This document shows positions 18,419 through 27,446 of a stretch of 64,000 nucleotides of DNA, piece by piece. The notes under the pieces were generated by a model. The model was given only the letters and a program-made list of their open reading frames with translations. It ran no database searches and was not told the DNA's origin. Position 1 is the first letter of the stretch. Each line of letters starts with the position of its first letter. The translations under genes and the position numbers were made by a program. The stretch comes from a bacterium (lineage in GTDB: Bacteria; Cyanobacteriota; Vampirovibrionia; Gastranaerophilales; Gastranaerophilaceae): contig JAFQNF010000037.1 of NCBI GenBank assembly GCA_017396025.1, positions 26,214-90,213 of the forward strand. The letters run 5' to 3'.

Positions 18419-20927
18419 TTACTTGTTTGCCTTCTTGTTCTAATTGTTTTTCAATTTTGCTTTTTCTTCCGATTGCCAAACCTGCAACCAATGTTACAGC
18501 TGTTAATGCAATCATTGTACCACCAAAGATTTTTAACCACTTATTAGAATTATAAGTTTGTTTTGCAACATCTCGAACTAATTCACTAACCGGTTTTCCA
18601 GCAAGGTTGTTTCTTTCAATTGCATTTGCACCATTTGTTGCCGCATCTACAACACATCTTGATAATTCTGGAGTCATACCATTTTGCCAATTAGCAACCT
18701 TACTCATAAATTCAGATTTATAAGCACCAAAGCCTCTTAACATTGCACTTGCTTGTTCACCGCCACCTAAAGAAGCTTTAATTGTAGAACCAGCTTTTTC
18801 ACCAAACAGTACATTCATAACTGCTTTGTATTCTTTTTCAGAAAGTTCAAAACCAGCACTCTTTAGTTTTTCAACATAATCTGTTGTTGTTGCATTTAAA
18901 ACCATATCTTTGCAAGCTTTTAGTAGTTTATCTACAGCAGTACCATTGCAAGGTTTACCAGCCTTTTTCAACACAGAACTAAGTTGGAATCTTAAATCAG
19001 GAGATAATGTTTTTACAATAGATTTGTATTCTTCTTCTGCTAAATCAATTCCTACTTCTTTTAATTTTTTAATATTTTCAGTAGCTGTAGCACTTAAAGC
19101 TATACCTCTGAATGCATCAATTAATTTTTCTACAGCAGCATCATCAGCAACTTTACCCGCATCTTTTAACATTTGAGCAAGTTTAGACTCTGCATTTGAA
19201 GAACCTATGCGTTTAAATAAATCTAAAGATTGTAATAGTCTATAGAATGATGATTGAGCACCAGCAACTCTTTCTCTTGCAGCACCATCAACTACATTTT
19301 TTAGTGTTCCCTTAGTTGCTTCAGTTGAAACTTTTTTAGCAACTTCAGCGAAACCACCAGCGCTTAAAGCTTCACTTGCTGCACTACTCATTTGAGCTGA
19401 TTTAGCTTGAACTGTTTCAATGAACTTTTGACCTGTTTTTGCTTCATAGTCACCAATTAATTTCATTAACTTAGAAACTACTTTATTATAAGCTTCATCA
19501 TCAGCAGAGATTGCAGCTAATTTTTTAGATAATATGCTCATATCTCCATCTGCTAATGCTTTTAATTCTTTTCCATTTAATCCTAATGATTTAATAAATC
19601 CATCACAAACTCTAGACCATTGATTTGCAATATAAGTACCAGATTTGTCACCAACTCTTGCACTTACAAATCTGTCAAGAATTTGTTTATCCGAAGTCAA
19701 ACCAGATAAAGAACCATATAAGCCTTTTATTTTCTCAGTAACATCTCCAACAGTTGGTTTAGCACCAGATTTTTGTGCTTTACCAAGAGTTGCTAACAAT
19801 TTACCTGATAATTTTTGTTGAGCAACTTTACCTTCAACAGCACTTTGTGAAAGCAATGTAGCAATGTTCTTTAATGAACCTTCTTGAGCAGCTAATTTAA
19901 AGGCATCTGTACCTACTACAGAAGCAATAATTGCATCATCAACTTGACCCTTTAAAGCATTTCTAACGAAGTTTTCGTCAATAGTAACTGCTTTTGTCAT
20001 GCCTGCAATTTCAGAAGCTACAGCTGATTGCATACTTGCAGAGTTTAAATTTAGTCCCATATATGATGCAATTTTGCCAGCCATCTTTTCATCAACAGTT
20101 TTATCTGCATTTTTAGCTAAGAATTTACTAAATGCTTTATCAGCCATTGATTGTTTAATTTTTTGGAAGAAACCAGTCTTACCTGTTTCTAAAGCCTTTT
20201 GAGATGTTTTCAAATCGAATGCTTCAATAGCATTGTTAATTGGTTTTTCTAATCTATTACAAGCCAAAGCACTCATTACAGGAGTTGCAATACCTGCAGT
20301 CATCATCCATAATGTATTACCTTGAGTTGCTGTCTTTTTAGCTCTTTGCTTAATAAAGCTGTCTCTATCAGGAAGATTTTCACTTACACCAAGTTTTTTA
20401 CCCATTTTATCAAGATCTTCTCTTGAATATAAATCTGTTAAATCATATTGAGGGTCTTGATGTAACATCTTTTTACGGCCTTGAGAATCAACATATTTTT
20501 GGTGAATATCAACACCAGTTCTCGCTTTAATAGGAGCTTGGATTGCTAATTTAGGCCACAATGCCATAGATGCAAAGAATGTACCAAAACCAACAAATTC
20601 CATTGCCTTACTTAATTTTAATGGATTTTTAGCAAATAAATATGCAGCCAAACCTAAAGAACCAAGTTTCATTGCCACATCATTTATTCTACCTAATTCA
20701 TGGTCATTTGCTTTACCTGTAGCAGCACGACCAATATTTACAACATCTTGTTTTAAATCTTTAACATATTCAATTGGAGAACCAAAAATTCTTGATGGTA
20801 ATAATTTTGCTTTATCATCAAGAGGTTTAATTTTTCCTTCAGCATTAAAAGTAAACGCAGGTAGAGGCGCCTGTTTTGCAGGTTTAATAGGCTGATTCGC
20901 AATAATATTATTTAAAACGTTTGTCAT
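18411..20927 (-). CDS. Large Ala/Lys-rich membrane-associated protein of unknown function
   Basis: This 838-residue protein is not recognised. It carries FTFNA at 25-29. Hydrophobic stretches lie near residues 85-135 and 195-215, and a C-terminal helix (FGGTMIALTAVTLVAGLAIG) ends the protein. The middle 550 residues are soluble, helical and Ala/Lys-rich. They include two copies of a unit ending KEVGIDLAEEEYKSIVKTL and KSAGFELSEKEYKAVMNVL. The N-terminal 220 residues resemble the upstream gene product, with the shared pattern PIKARTGVDI versus PVKWKHGIDV. It starts one base after the upstream stop and overlaps the GH13 start. It may be a surface or inner-membrane scaffold. Confidence 0.65.
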   Translation of the reverse strand: MTNVLNNIIANQPIKPAKQAPLPAFTFNAEGKIKPLDDKAKLLPSRIFGSPIEYVKDLKQDVVNIGRAATGKANDHELGRINDVAMKLGSLGLAAYLFAKNPLKLSKAMEFVGFGTFFASMALWPKLAIQAPIKARTGVDIHQKYVDSQGRKKMLHQDPQYDLTDLYSREDLDKMGKKLGVSENLPDRDSFIKQRAKKTATQGNTLWMMTAGIATPVMSALACNRLEKPINNAIEAFDLKTSQKALETGKTGFFQKIKQSMADKAFSKFLAKNADKTVDEKMAGKIASYMGLNLNSASMQSAVASEIAGMTKAVTIDENFVRNALKGQVDDAIIASVVGTDAFKLAAQEGSLKNIATLLSQSAVEGKVAQQKLSGKLLATLGKAQKSGAKPTVGDVTEKIKGLYGSLSGLTSDKQILDRFVSARVGDKSGTYIANQWSRVCDGFIKSLGLNGKELKALADGDMSILSKKLAAISADDEAYNKVVSKLMKLIGDYEAKTGQKFIETVQAKSAQMSSAASEALSAGGFAEVAKKVSTEATKGTLKNVVDGAARERVAGAQSSFYRLLQSLDLFKRIGSSNAESKLAQMLKDAGKVADDAAVEKLIDAFRGIALSATATENIKKLKEVGIDLAEEEYKSIVKTLSPDLRFQLSSVLKKAGKPCNGTAVDKLLKACKDMVLNATTTDYVEKLKSAGFELSEKEYKAVMNVLFGEKAGSTIKASLGGGEQASAMLRGFGAYKSEFMSKVANWQNGMTPELSRCVVDAATNGANAIERNNLAGKPVSELVRDVAKQTYNSNKWLKIFGGTMIALTAVTLVAGLAIGRKSKIEKQLEQEGKQVNG

Positions 20928-20928
20928 C

Positions 20929-21963
20929 CTAACATACTACCTTTTCTTTACTATTATCAATCAACGAAGTTGAAGCTTGCGTTTTTGACCCCTTATCTTT
21001 ATTAAAGTCAAAAAGAGTCATGAAATTGCCTAACAAAGTAACCCCAACAGCAGCACCTAATAGGGCTCTACCCGCTATTGTCGCACCTTTGCTCTCATTT
21101 TTAACAAATTGTTTACAACTTTCAACAAATTTTGAACCGAAGTCTTTCACAAAACCTTTACCAAGTTTTAAACTTTCCCAAGGCTTTTGCATTGCAACAC
21201 CAACGGCTGTTCCAGCCCATAAATATGATGCTAATGTTGAAAATACTTTTGTTTGAACCAATTTTTCTTTAATTTTTGGTTTAACTTTTTGATCGGCATG
21301 CTCTAAATCACCATCATCCATGCCCATTTTCTTAGCAACTTTTTCAAAATATGCATTTCTTTCTGGACCAAAATTTTCATTTCCGTATAATAAATCCCAA
21401 CGTGGGAAATCTACACTTTCAAACACTTTGTGATATTCATGTGTAACTAAGTTATCTTTATTACCTTCTTCTGGCAATTCATAAACAACTTTTTTATATG
21501 GCATGTTAACATCAATGCCATGCTTCCATTTAACAGGAAGTTCTATTAGTTTTTTAGAAGCTGTTTTAGCTAATCCATAAGCCAAAACACCAAGTCCCAT
21601 TTTTTTACCTAGTTTAGATGCATTTTTTGCAGCTGGGGTATCAAAAAATTTAGATGCTGCATTAAACACGCCTATCATCATTGCACTACCTACAACATAA
21701 GGAACACTGCCCATTGTTAGGAATTCATAGAAATTAGCATTTTTACTGCCAGATAAACCTTTTTTGGGATATTTTGTACAAGCATTAACAAATTTATCTG
21801 CTTGAATTTTCAAGTTAGTGGAAATTGGATGCTTTTTCATTTCCGCAACCATAATTGCGTCATGGTTTTCACACTTACTTCTTTTTTCTTGCTTTTCAGC
21901 ACCAAAAGACGGTGTTACCGCCCTGTTACTAATGTTTTGTTGTACCCCTACGTTATAGACCAT
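20929..21963 (-). CDS. Membrane protein with N-terminal PSFGA motif, partial paralogue of its neighbour
   Basis: I do not recognise the family of this 344-residue protein. PSFGA lies at 18-22, and hydrophobic segments lie near 88-105, 130-145, 235-255 and 290-315. The block PVKWKHGIDVNMPYKKV aligns with PIKARTGVDIHQKYVDS of the next gene, and both are followed by a KKMG segment and another membrane helix. This suggests duplication of a membrane module. GAGG 5 bases before the ATG supports the start. It heads the four-gene cluster that ends at 16279. Confidence 0.65.
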   Translation of the reverse strand: MVYNVGVQQNISNRAVTPSFGAEKQEKRSKCENHDAIMVAEMKKHPISTNLKIQADKFVNACTKYPKKGLSGSKNANFYEFLTMGSVPYVVGSAMMIGVFNAASKFFDTPAAKNASKLGKKMGLGVLAYGLAKTASKKLIELPVKWKHGIDVNMPYKKVVYELPEEGNKDNLVTHEYHKVFESVDFPRWDLLYGNENFGPERNAYFEKVAKKMGMDDGDLEHADQKVKPKIKEKLVQTKVFSTLASYLWAGTAVGVAMQKPWESLKLGKGFVKDFGSKFVESCKQFVKNESKGATIAGRALLGAAVGVTLLGNFMTLFDFNKDKGSKTQASTSLIDNSKEKVVC

Positions 21964-22015
21964 TGTTCCTCACAGATGACTACCTGCAGTTTTAAATCTC
22001 CTAAAATAATATTAT

Positions 22016-22031
22016 TGCCACATGTTTGGCA
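22016..22031. promoter_or_regulatory. Inverted repeat TGCCA-N6-TGGCA in the leader of the membrane/GH13 cluster
   Basis: TGCCA (22016-22020) and TGGCA (22027-22031) form a symmetric pair about 50 bases upstream of the ATG at 21963. A TATAAT-like element on the minus strand lies further upstream near 22060. The repeat could be an operator or an mRNA hairpin. Confidence 0.35.
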
Positions 22032-22211
22032 TGTTTTTTAAATTTTTTACATATCTTAATATTATACTCTAGAAATACTTCTTATCTTTTTTCTTGCTAA
22101 AAACAAAGTAAAATTATACAATATCACTTGTAGATAACTATTTAGTAATAAAACCTTTTATTCCTATCGCAAATTATTTACAAGCATTACCCAAATTAAG
22201 GAGAAAACTAA

Positions 22212-22481
22212 ATGTACCAAGACGAAAAGCTTATTTGCGAAGATTGCGGAAGTGAATTTGTGTTTACTGCAGGAGAACAAGAATTCTATGCATCAAGAGG
22301 ACTTGTTAACAAACCAAAACGTTGCAATGAATGCAGAAAAAACAGAAGACAAAAAAATAGAAAAAAACTATTTGAAGTAACTTGTACAAAATGCGGATGT
22401 CAAACAAAAGTTCCATTCAAGCCAATCGAAGGAAAAGAAGTTTATTGTAAAGATTGCTACGCAGCAATGAAACAAGTTTAA
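22212..22481 (+). CDS. Small zinc-ribbon protein
   Basis: The 89-residue protein contains paired cysteine knuckles. CEDC with RCNEC encloses FVFTAGEQEFYASRGL, matching the probable zinc-ribbon family of small bacterial proteins (zf-trcl type). A second set, CTKC with CKDC, forms another ribbon near the C terminus. The middle is strongly basic (RKNRRQKNRKK), so nucleic-acid binding is plausible. AAGGAG lies 8 bases before the ATG. It is a single-gene unit closed by a terminator. Confidence 0.8.
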   Translation: MYQDEKLICEDCGSEFVFTAGEQEFYASRGLVNKPKRCNECRKNRRQKNRKKLFEVTCTKCGCQTKVPFKPIEGKEVYCKDCYAAMKQV

Positions 22482-22499
22482 AATTTTTCTAAAGAAAAA

Positions 22500-22527
22500 G
22501 AGATGCTTTAAAAGCATCTCTTTTTTT
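22500..22527. terminator. Bidirectional terminator
   Basis: GAGATGCT (22500-22507) pairs with AGCATCTC (22513-22520) around TTAAA, followed by TTTTTTT. The minus strand gives TTTTTCTTT after the same stem. It ends both the zinc-ribbon gene and the opposing peptide gene. Confidence 0.88.
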
Positions 22528-22551
22528 ATGTGTATTTACTGTTTTTCCCAT

Positions 22552-22764
22552 TTATGCAATAGCAGAAAAAGAACAACCACCAGAAGAAGAACCACAAGAT
22601 GAGCCACAAGATGAACTTGCAACACTGCCAGCTGTCTCGCCACCTAAGCCAGATACACCAACGCTTCTAGCTACACTACCAGCTGTTTCTCCACCTCGTG
22701 ACACAGAAAATACAGTACTATTTCCGCCAAATGCTGCGTTACTAAATAATGAAACATATTCCAT
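22552..22764 (-). CDS. 70-residue Gly/Ser/Cys-rich peptide with duplicated GGETAGSVA
   Basis: I do not recognise this peptide. GGETAGSVA occurs at 24-32 and again at 41-49, a 17-residue period. The last 18 residues hold three cysteines (C53, C57, C64) in a Ser/Gly field, SCGSSCGSSSGGCSF. AGGAG 8 bases before the ATG is a strong ribosome site, and a shared terminator lies 30 bases behind the stop, so this is very probably a real gene. There is no hydrophobic signal. The layout, a polar leader, repeats and a Cys/Ser/Gly core, resembles a precursor of a modified peptide (RiPP). No modifying enzyme is adjacent, so that idea is only a hypothesis. A small structural or metal-binding protein is the alternative. 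Confidence 0.65.
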   Translation of the reverse strand: MEYVSLFSNAAFGGNSTVFSVSRGGETAGSVARSVGVSGLGGETAGSVASSSCGSSCGSSSGGCSFSAIA

Positions 22765-22948
22765 ATCCTGTGCTCCTAGTGTTTATCTTTTGCTTACATG
22801 TATATAAAAACATTTTTTAAGGGTCAAATTCAGAAGTCTTAAATTTCGTTACATTTCTTAAAATCAATTCTTGGAGTATTAATTTACAAGGTGTTTTTTA
22901 TTATTAATTGTGGTTTAATTGTTTTATACACAAATAGTCGGAGAATTT

Positions 22949-24220
22949 ATGAAAGCACTAAAAGTCGGAATCATCGGGTTTGGAACTGTTGGTGGCGGTG
23001 TGTACAATGTACTACAATCGTTTAAAGACATTCAAATCGTTAAAATTGCAGTAAAAAACATCAATAAAAAAAGAAATATTGAAAATTTTGATGAGACCTT
23101 ATTAACCGATAACGCATACGAAATTGTTAATAACCCAGAAATTGATGTTGTCATAGAAGTTGCTGGTGGTGTTAACCCAACTTTTGACTTATTAAAAACA
23201 GCAATAAAAAATGGAAAGCATATAGTTACTGCAAATAAAGAACTACTTGCGAAAAATGGAAGTGAACTTTTTAGAATAGCAAAAGAAAACAACGTAATCA
23301 TTTTATATGAAGCAGCAGTAGCTGGCGGTATCCCAATTATAATGCCTGTCAAGACAATACTTTGTGCAAATAAAATTACAAAAATTGCGGCTATTTTAAA
23401 TGGAACAACAAATTACATCCTTACAAAAATGGCAGAAAAAGACCTTTCATATGAAACTGCATTAACACAAGCGCAAGAACTTGGTTATGCAGAAACGGAC
23501 CCAACAGGTGATGTTGAAGGATTTGATGCTGCATATAAAATAGCTATTTTATCAACAATTTCTTTCAATAAAAAAGTTGATATAAATAAAATTTATCGTG
23601 AAGGTATAACTAAAATTACCGCACAAGATATAAAGTCAGCAAAAGAACTTGGTTATAGAATCAAGCTTATCGCTATGGGACAAGTTTTAGAAAATGGCAA
23701 AATAGATGTTAGGGTTCACCCGATGTTAATTTCTAAAAAACACCTATTAGCAAAAATAGATAACGCTACAAATTCTATTATGCTAAGCGGAAAACCAGTT
23801 GGTGATTTGGTTTTAACTGGTGCTGGAGCTGGTGCAGACCCAACAGCAAGTTCTGTTGTTGGCGACTTACTTGTATTGGCTGCCGAACTTGAATCATCAG
23901 ATAGACCAATCCCGCAAGCAATATGTAACCATAACGAAATAGCTGACCAAATTGATATTGGAGATACTTACAACGAGTATTACTTATCAATCAATGCAGG
24001 TAATAACCCTGGAGCAATTGGTATCATTGGAACTATTTGCGGCAAAAATAATATTAACATTTCAACAATCATGCAAAATGGAATTAACGAAGATAATACA
24101 GCAGAAATTGTTGTAATCACAGAAAAAAGTAAAGAATCTGATGTTCAAAAGGCTTTAGAAGAACTTTTAAAATCAGAATGTATTATTAAAATAAATAACC
24201 TATTAAGAGTAATGAACTAG
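22949..24220 (+). CDS. hom: Homoserine dehydrogenase
   Basis: This enzyme reduces aspartate semialdehyde to homoserine in the threonine and methionine branch. The start at 22949 is chosen because GGAG lies 5 bases upstream and the Rossmann motif [13 protein letters not shown] then begins at residue 5. A longer frame from TTG 22919 has no such support. The 423-residue protein has the catalytic region ([25 protein letters not shown]) and a C-terminal ACT domain (about 345-423), normal for feedback inhibition by threonine. thrC follows after 8 bases. Confidence 0.94.
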   Translation: MKALKVGIIGFGTVGGGVYNVLQSFKDIQIVKIAVKNINKKRNIENFDETLLTDNAYEIVNNPEIDVVIEVAGGVNPTFDLLKTAIKNGKHIVTANKELLAKNGSELFRIAKENNVIILYEAAVAGGIPIIMPVKTILCANKITKIAAILNGTTNYILTKMAEKDLSYETALTQAQELGYAETDPTGDVEGFDAAYKIAILSTISFNKKVDINKIYREGITKITAQDIKSAKELGYRIKLIAMGQVLENGKIDVRVHPMLISKKHLLAKIDNATNSIMLSGKPVGDLVLTGAGAGADPTASSVVGDLLVLAAELESSDRPIPQAICNHNEIADQIDIGDTYNEYYLSINAGNNPGAIGIIGTICGKNNINISTIMQNGINEDNTAEIVVITEKSKESDVQKALEELLKSECIIKINNLLRVMN

Positions 24221-24228
24221 GAGGCAAT

Positions 24229-25296
24229 ATGGAAAAATATCATTATCAAGGTTTAATCAATAAATATAGAGAATATTTACCTGTTACGGACAAAACTCCT
24301 ATTATTACGCTTAACGAAGGTAATACTCCTTTAATTAAAGCTGATAATTTAGCGAAAAAAATAGGAATAAAAGGCAATGTTTATTTGAAATACGAAGGTG
24401 CCAACCCAACAGGTAGCTTTAAAGATAGAGGCATGACAATGGCTGTTACAAAAGCCGTTGAAGATGGTTCTAAAGCTATTATTTGTGCTTCAACTGGTAA
24501 TACTTCTGCTGCTGCAGCTGCTTATGGTGCAAAAGCTGGTGTAAAAGTATATGTTTTAATTCCAGATGGTTACATTGCACTAGGTAAATTATCACAAGCA
24601 ATGATGTATGGTGCCGAAATTATTGCAATTCAAGGTAACTTTGATGAAGCATTAGAAATGGTTATTGAAATTTCTAAAAATGCACCAATAACACTTGTAA
24701 ACTCTGTAAACCCATACAGAATTGAAGGACAGAAGACAGGTGCTTTCGAAATTATTGAAGCATTGGGTGATGCTCCTGATTACCACTTTATTCCAGTTGG
24801 TAACGCAGGAAATATTACTGCTTACTTTAAAGGTTATGAAGAATTCTTTGCACTTAAAAAATCATCACATCTTCCAAAAATGATGGGATATGAAGCAGAA
24901 GGCGCAGCAGCTATTGTTCGCGGGGAAAGAATTGCAAAACCTGAAACAATTGCAACAGCAATTAGAATAGGAAATCCAGCAAGCTGGAAACAAGCTGAAA
25001 GAGCTAGAGACCTATCTAACGGTACAATTGATTGTGTAACAGATGATGAAATAATTGAAGCATATAAATTAATGGCTTCTACAGAAGGTATCTTAGCAGA
25101 ACCAGGTAGTGCTGCATCTGTTGCCGGTTTAATCAAAGCCCATAGAATGGGTCTTGTTAAAGAAGATTCAACATCAGTTTGTATTTTAACTGGTAATGGA
25201 CTAAAAGATCCAGATAGCGCTATTAAATATTCTGCGACTGAAGTTAAAAAGACAAAAGCTGACTTACAAGATATTTTAAAAGTTATCAGTTTATAA
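24229..25296 (+). CDS. thrC: Threonine synthase
   Basis: ThrC converts O-phosphohomoserine to threonine using pyridoxal phosphate. The 355-residue length fits the short class. The cofactor lysine lies in [11 protein letters not shown], the phosphate-binding loop is PVGNAGNIT, and [14 protein letters not shown] is the substrate loop. AGGAGG before the ATG is a strong ribosome site. With hom it forms a two-gene operon. No thrB (homoserine kinase) lies here. The gene ends just before a hairpin that also overlaps control elements of the next gene. Confidence 0.95.
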   Translation: MEKYHYQGLINKYREYLPVTDKTPIITLNEGNTPLIKADNLAKKIGIKGNVYLKYEGANPTGSFKDRGMTMAVTKAVEDGSKAIICASTGNTSAAAAAYGAKAGVKVYVLIPDGYIALGKLSQAMMYGAEIIAIQGNFDEALEMVIEISKNAPITLVNSVNPYRIEGQKTGAFEIIEALGDAPDYHFIPVGNAGNITAYFKGYEEFFALKKSSHLPKMMGYEAEGAAAIVRGERIAKPETIATAIRIGNPASWKQAERARDLSNGTIDCVTDDEIIEAYKLMASTEGILAEPGSAASVAGLIKAHRMGLVKEDSTSVCILTGNGLKDPDSAIKYSATEVKKTKADLQDILKVISL

Positions 25297-25297
25297 A

Positions 25298-25326
25298 TTG
25301 CAAAAGCAATAAACAAGATATATAAT
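25298..25326 (+). promoter_or_regulatory. Promoter of the pseudopilin gene
   Basis: TTGCAA (25298-25303) and TATAAT (25321-25326) are exactly 17 bases apart. The predicted start site near 25333 falls at the end of the 5' arm of the hairpin that terminates thrC. Confidence 0.6.
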
Positions 25327-25358
25327 CCTTTTATGTATTTATAAAAGGATTATTTTTT
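25324..25358 (+). terminator. thrC terminator hairpin whose 3' arm holds the next gene's ribosome site
   Basis: AATCCTTTTAT (25324-25334) pairs perfectly with ATAAAAGGATT (25341-25351) around GTATTT and is followed by ATTTTTT. The 3' arm contains AAAAGGA, the only ribosome-binding sequence for the ATG at 25359. The 5' arm overlaps the TATAAT box. Read-through transcripts would hide the ribosome site, while transcripts from the local promoter would lack most of the 5' arm. Confidence 0.7.
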
Positions 25359-26174
25359 ATGATTAAGCATCCTGGTAAAATAAAAAATAAAATAAAACTA
25401 GGTTTTACCATGGGTGAAGCATTAGTTGCTCTTGTTTTTATAGGTTTCATAGCTGTATATGCTATTCCAACTTTAAATAATCAAATAAAATGGGCTCAAT
25501 ATTCAAGCTTGGCAAAAAAAGCAAAAACAGTACTTGATCAGGGGTTGTTAAAATATAGCCAAGATAATGGTAATTCCATTTATTGTGGATATTGGAAAGT
25601 AAATCCCTATGGTGGTGGCGCAACTTGTAAGGGTTATGATAGCAAAGGAAATTGTACTGGCTGGATATTTAAAGCAACTGGAGACAATATACCATCAGAC
25701 TACAATGGAAGATTTGATGATTGTAAGGATATTTATGCATCATTCCTTGTAAATATGAATGTTGTAAAAGAATGTAGTTCCAATGCATATGCTAAAGGCT
25801 GTATTCCTGAAAATATGGAAGGCATCGATACAATTTATAAAAACAAAAATGACGGTGTAAGTGATTTTGATGCAAATAAACAAACAGCTGGAATTTCTGG
25901 TTTTAGAAAAGCCAATATCAGAAGCGGAAAGGCTTTTGTAACTGCAGATGGTATGATATTTATTCCATACGGAAGTTTTTCAATGCCAATTCTTTTAGTT
26001 GATTTAAACGGTCAAAAAGGTCCAAATAAATGGGGACATGACATTCACGGATTTATTGCAAAAATAAATGACCTAAAATCAAATCCATCATTCTTGCCTT
26101 ATATTCAATCTACGGCCTACATAGAAGGTGGGGGACGAACCACGTACCACGTACTTTATGGCAAAACCCATTAA
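25359..26174 (+). CDS. Type IV pilin-like / pseudopilin protein
   Basis: The 271-residue protein has a 15-residue basic leader and the prepilin peptidase site G|FTMGEALVAL, with Glu at mature position 5. A hydrophobic alpha-1 helix follows. The rest is a long Cys/Gly-rich globular domain with a segment around VDLNGQKGPNKWGHDIHGF near the C terminus. Such proteins are assembled by type IV pilus or type II secretion machinery. Its own promoter and hairpin separate it from thrC, and a terminator follows. Mature pilins are usually shorter, so a minor pilin or adhesin is more likely than the major subunit. Confidence 0.8.
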   Translation: MIKHPGKIKNKIKLGFTMGEALVALVFIGFIAVYAIPTLNNQIKWAQYSSLAKKAKTVLDQGLLKYSQDNGNSIYCGYWKVNPYGGGATCKGYDSKGNCTGWIFKATGDNIPSDYNGRFDDCKDIYASFLVNMNVVKECSSNAYAKGCIPENMEGIDTIYKNKNDGVSDFDANKQTAGISGFRKANIRSGKAFVTADGMIFIPYGSFSMPILLVDLNGQKGPNKWGHDIHGFIAKINDLKSNPSFLPYIQSTAYIEGGGRTTYHVLYGKTH

Positions 26175-26190
26175 AACATATAATTTAAAA

Positions 26191-26219
26191 AAAAGAGAAC
26201 CTAAAAAGTTCTCTTTTTA
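26191..26219 (+). terminator. Terminator after the pseudopilin gene
   Basis: AAAAGAGAAC (26191-26200) pairs with GTTCTCTTTT (26208-26217) around a 7-base loop and runs into a T-tract. Confidence 0.85.
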
Positions 26220-26233
26220 CTTATTTATTTTGT

Positions 26234-26289
26234 ATGAGATTTCGCTGTCCTGAAATTTTTCATTTTCATTTTCAGCCTCTGCTCGCAAT
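26234..26289. repeat. Possible degenerate remnant of the dispersed GCTCGCAAT palindromic repeat
   Basis: The segment ends in GCTCGCAAT, identical to the end of the 28-base repeat at 44485 and 53705. It begins with GAGATTTCGCT, similar to one end of the inverted repeat at 44520. The middle differs. It lies in the accB 3' flank. Confidence 0.35.
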
Positions 26290-26292
26290 CCG

Positions 26293-26760
26293 CTATTCAA
26301 CATACATAAGTACTTGACCGAATTCAACAGAATCTCCATTTTTAACACAAATTTCTGTGATTTTACCAGAAGTTTCTGCTTCAATTTCGTTCATTAGTTT
26401 CATAGCTTCCACAATACATACAACTTGACCTGTTGCAATGCTGTCGCCAACTTTAACAAATGGCGCATCATCTGGTGATGGAGCAGCATAGAAAGTACCA
26501 ACCATAGGTGCTGTAATTGGTTTACCTTTTGGCTCGCTTGGAGCAGCCACAGGAGCTTCAGCAGCCTTTGGTGCAGAAACAACTTGAGATGTAACTGTTG
26601 CAGGCATAACTGCTGGCATGATAGGAGCTACTGCTGGAGCAACTTGTTTTTCACGCTTTAAGCATACTGCTTGTTCATCATCTTCTAAAGTAATTTCAGA
26701 AAGGTCATTTTCATATACTATGTTCGCTAACTTTTCTAAGTATTCTAAATCAAATTTCAT
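26293..26760 (-). CDS. accB: Biotin carboxyl carrier protein of acetyl-CoA carboxylase
   Basis: AccB carries carboxybiotin between AccC and AccAD at the first step of fatty acid synthesis. The 155-residue protein has a helical N terminus, an Ala/Pro-rich hinge (about 41-80) and a biotinyl domain. The biotin-accepting K121 lies in VEAMKLMNEI. It begins 11 bases after the efp stop. The efp-accB pairing is common and is characteristic of cyanobacteria, in line with the proposed lineage. accC is not in the window. Confidence 0.95.
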   Translation of the reverse strand: MKFDLEYLEKLANIVYENDLSEITLEDDEQAVCLKREKQVAPAVAPIMPAVMPATVTSQVVSAPKAAEAPVAAPSEPKGKPITAPMVGTFYAAPSPDDAPFVKVGDSIATGQVVCIVEAMKLMNEIEAETSGKITEICVKNGDSVEFGQVLMYVE

Positions 26761-26771
26761 TATAATTGTCC

Positions 26772-27329
26772 TTAAACTCTATCTAGATACTCGTTTGTTC
26801 TGGTGTCAACTCTGATAACTGTTCCGTTTGTTACGAAGAATGGAACGTTAACAACAGCACCTGTTTCTAATGTAGCAGGTTTTGTACCACCTTGAGCTGT
26901 GTTACCCTTTTCTGCTGGTGGAGTATCAACAACTTCAAGTTCAACAAAGTTAGGAATATCAATACCGATGATATCTGTACCGTGAAGTAAGATAGCAACG
27001 TTCATATTTTCTTTTAAGTATTTAACGCCATCGCCAATTTTATCAGCAGCAACGCCAATTTGTTCGTATGATTCTAAGTCCATCATAACGTAGTCGTTAC
27101 CTTCTTTGTAAAGGTATTGCATATCTCTTTTATCTAAAGTAGCTTTAGCAACTTTTTCGCCAGCTCTGAAAGTTTTTTCTACAACGTTACCTGTTTCAGC
27201 ATTTTTTAATTTTGTTCTAACGAATGCTGCACCTTTACCAGGTTTTACGTGCATAAATTCAACAACGTTCCAAAGTCCGCCGTCAATTTCAAGTGTTAAG
27301 CCTGTTTTTAAATCGTTTACTGAAATCAT
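26772..27329 (-). CDS. efp: Elongation factor P
   Basis: EF-P relieves ribosome stalling at proline stretches. The 185-residue protein shows the standard three beta-barrel domains. The tip loop KPGKGAAF places K32 at the position modified in many bacteria. A modification enzyme is not visible here. It lies directly upstream of accB in the same direction. Confidence 0.96.
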   Translation of the reverse strand: MISVNDLKTGLTLEIDGGLWNVVEFMHVKPGKGAAFVRTKLKNAETGNVVEKTFRAGEKVAKATLDKRDMQYLYKEGNDYVMMDLESYEQIGVAADKIGDGVKYLKENMNVAILLHGTDIIGIDIPNFVELEVVDTPPAEKGNTAQGGTKPATLETGAVVNVPFFVTNGTVIRVDTRTNEYLDRV

Positions 27330-27446
27330 TATTTTTTCCTTTTCTTTAATGCTTCTATCGCATTTTCAAATATACCATAAAAGTCTAATTTTTAGTAATT
27401 TATTACGCTAATGTTTACAAGACTAGTGTTTTAACGTTTTTTATTT

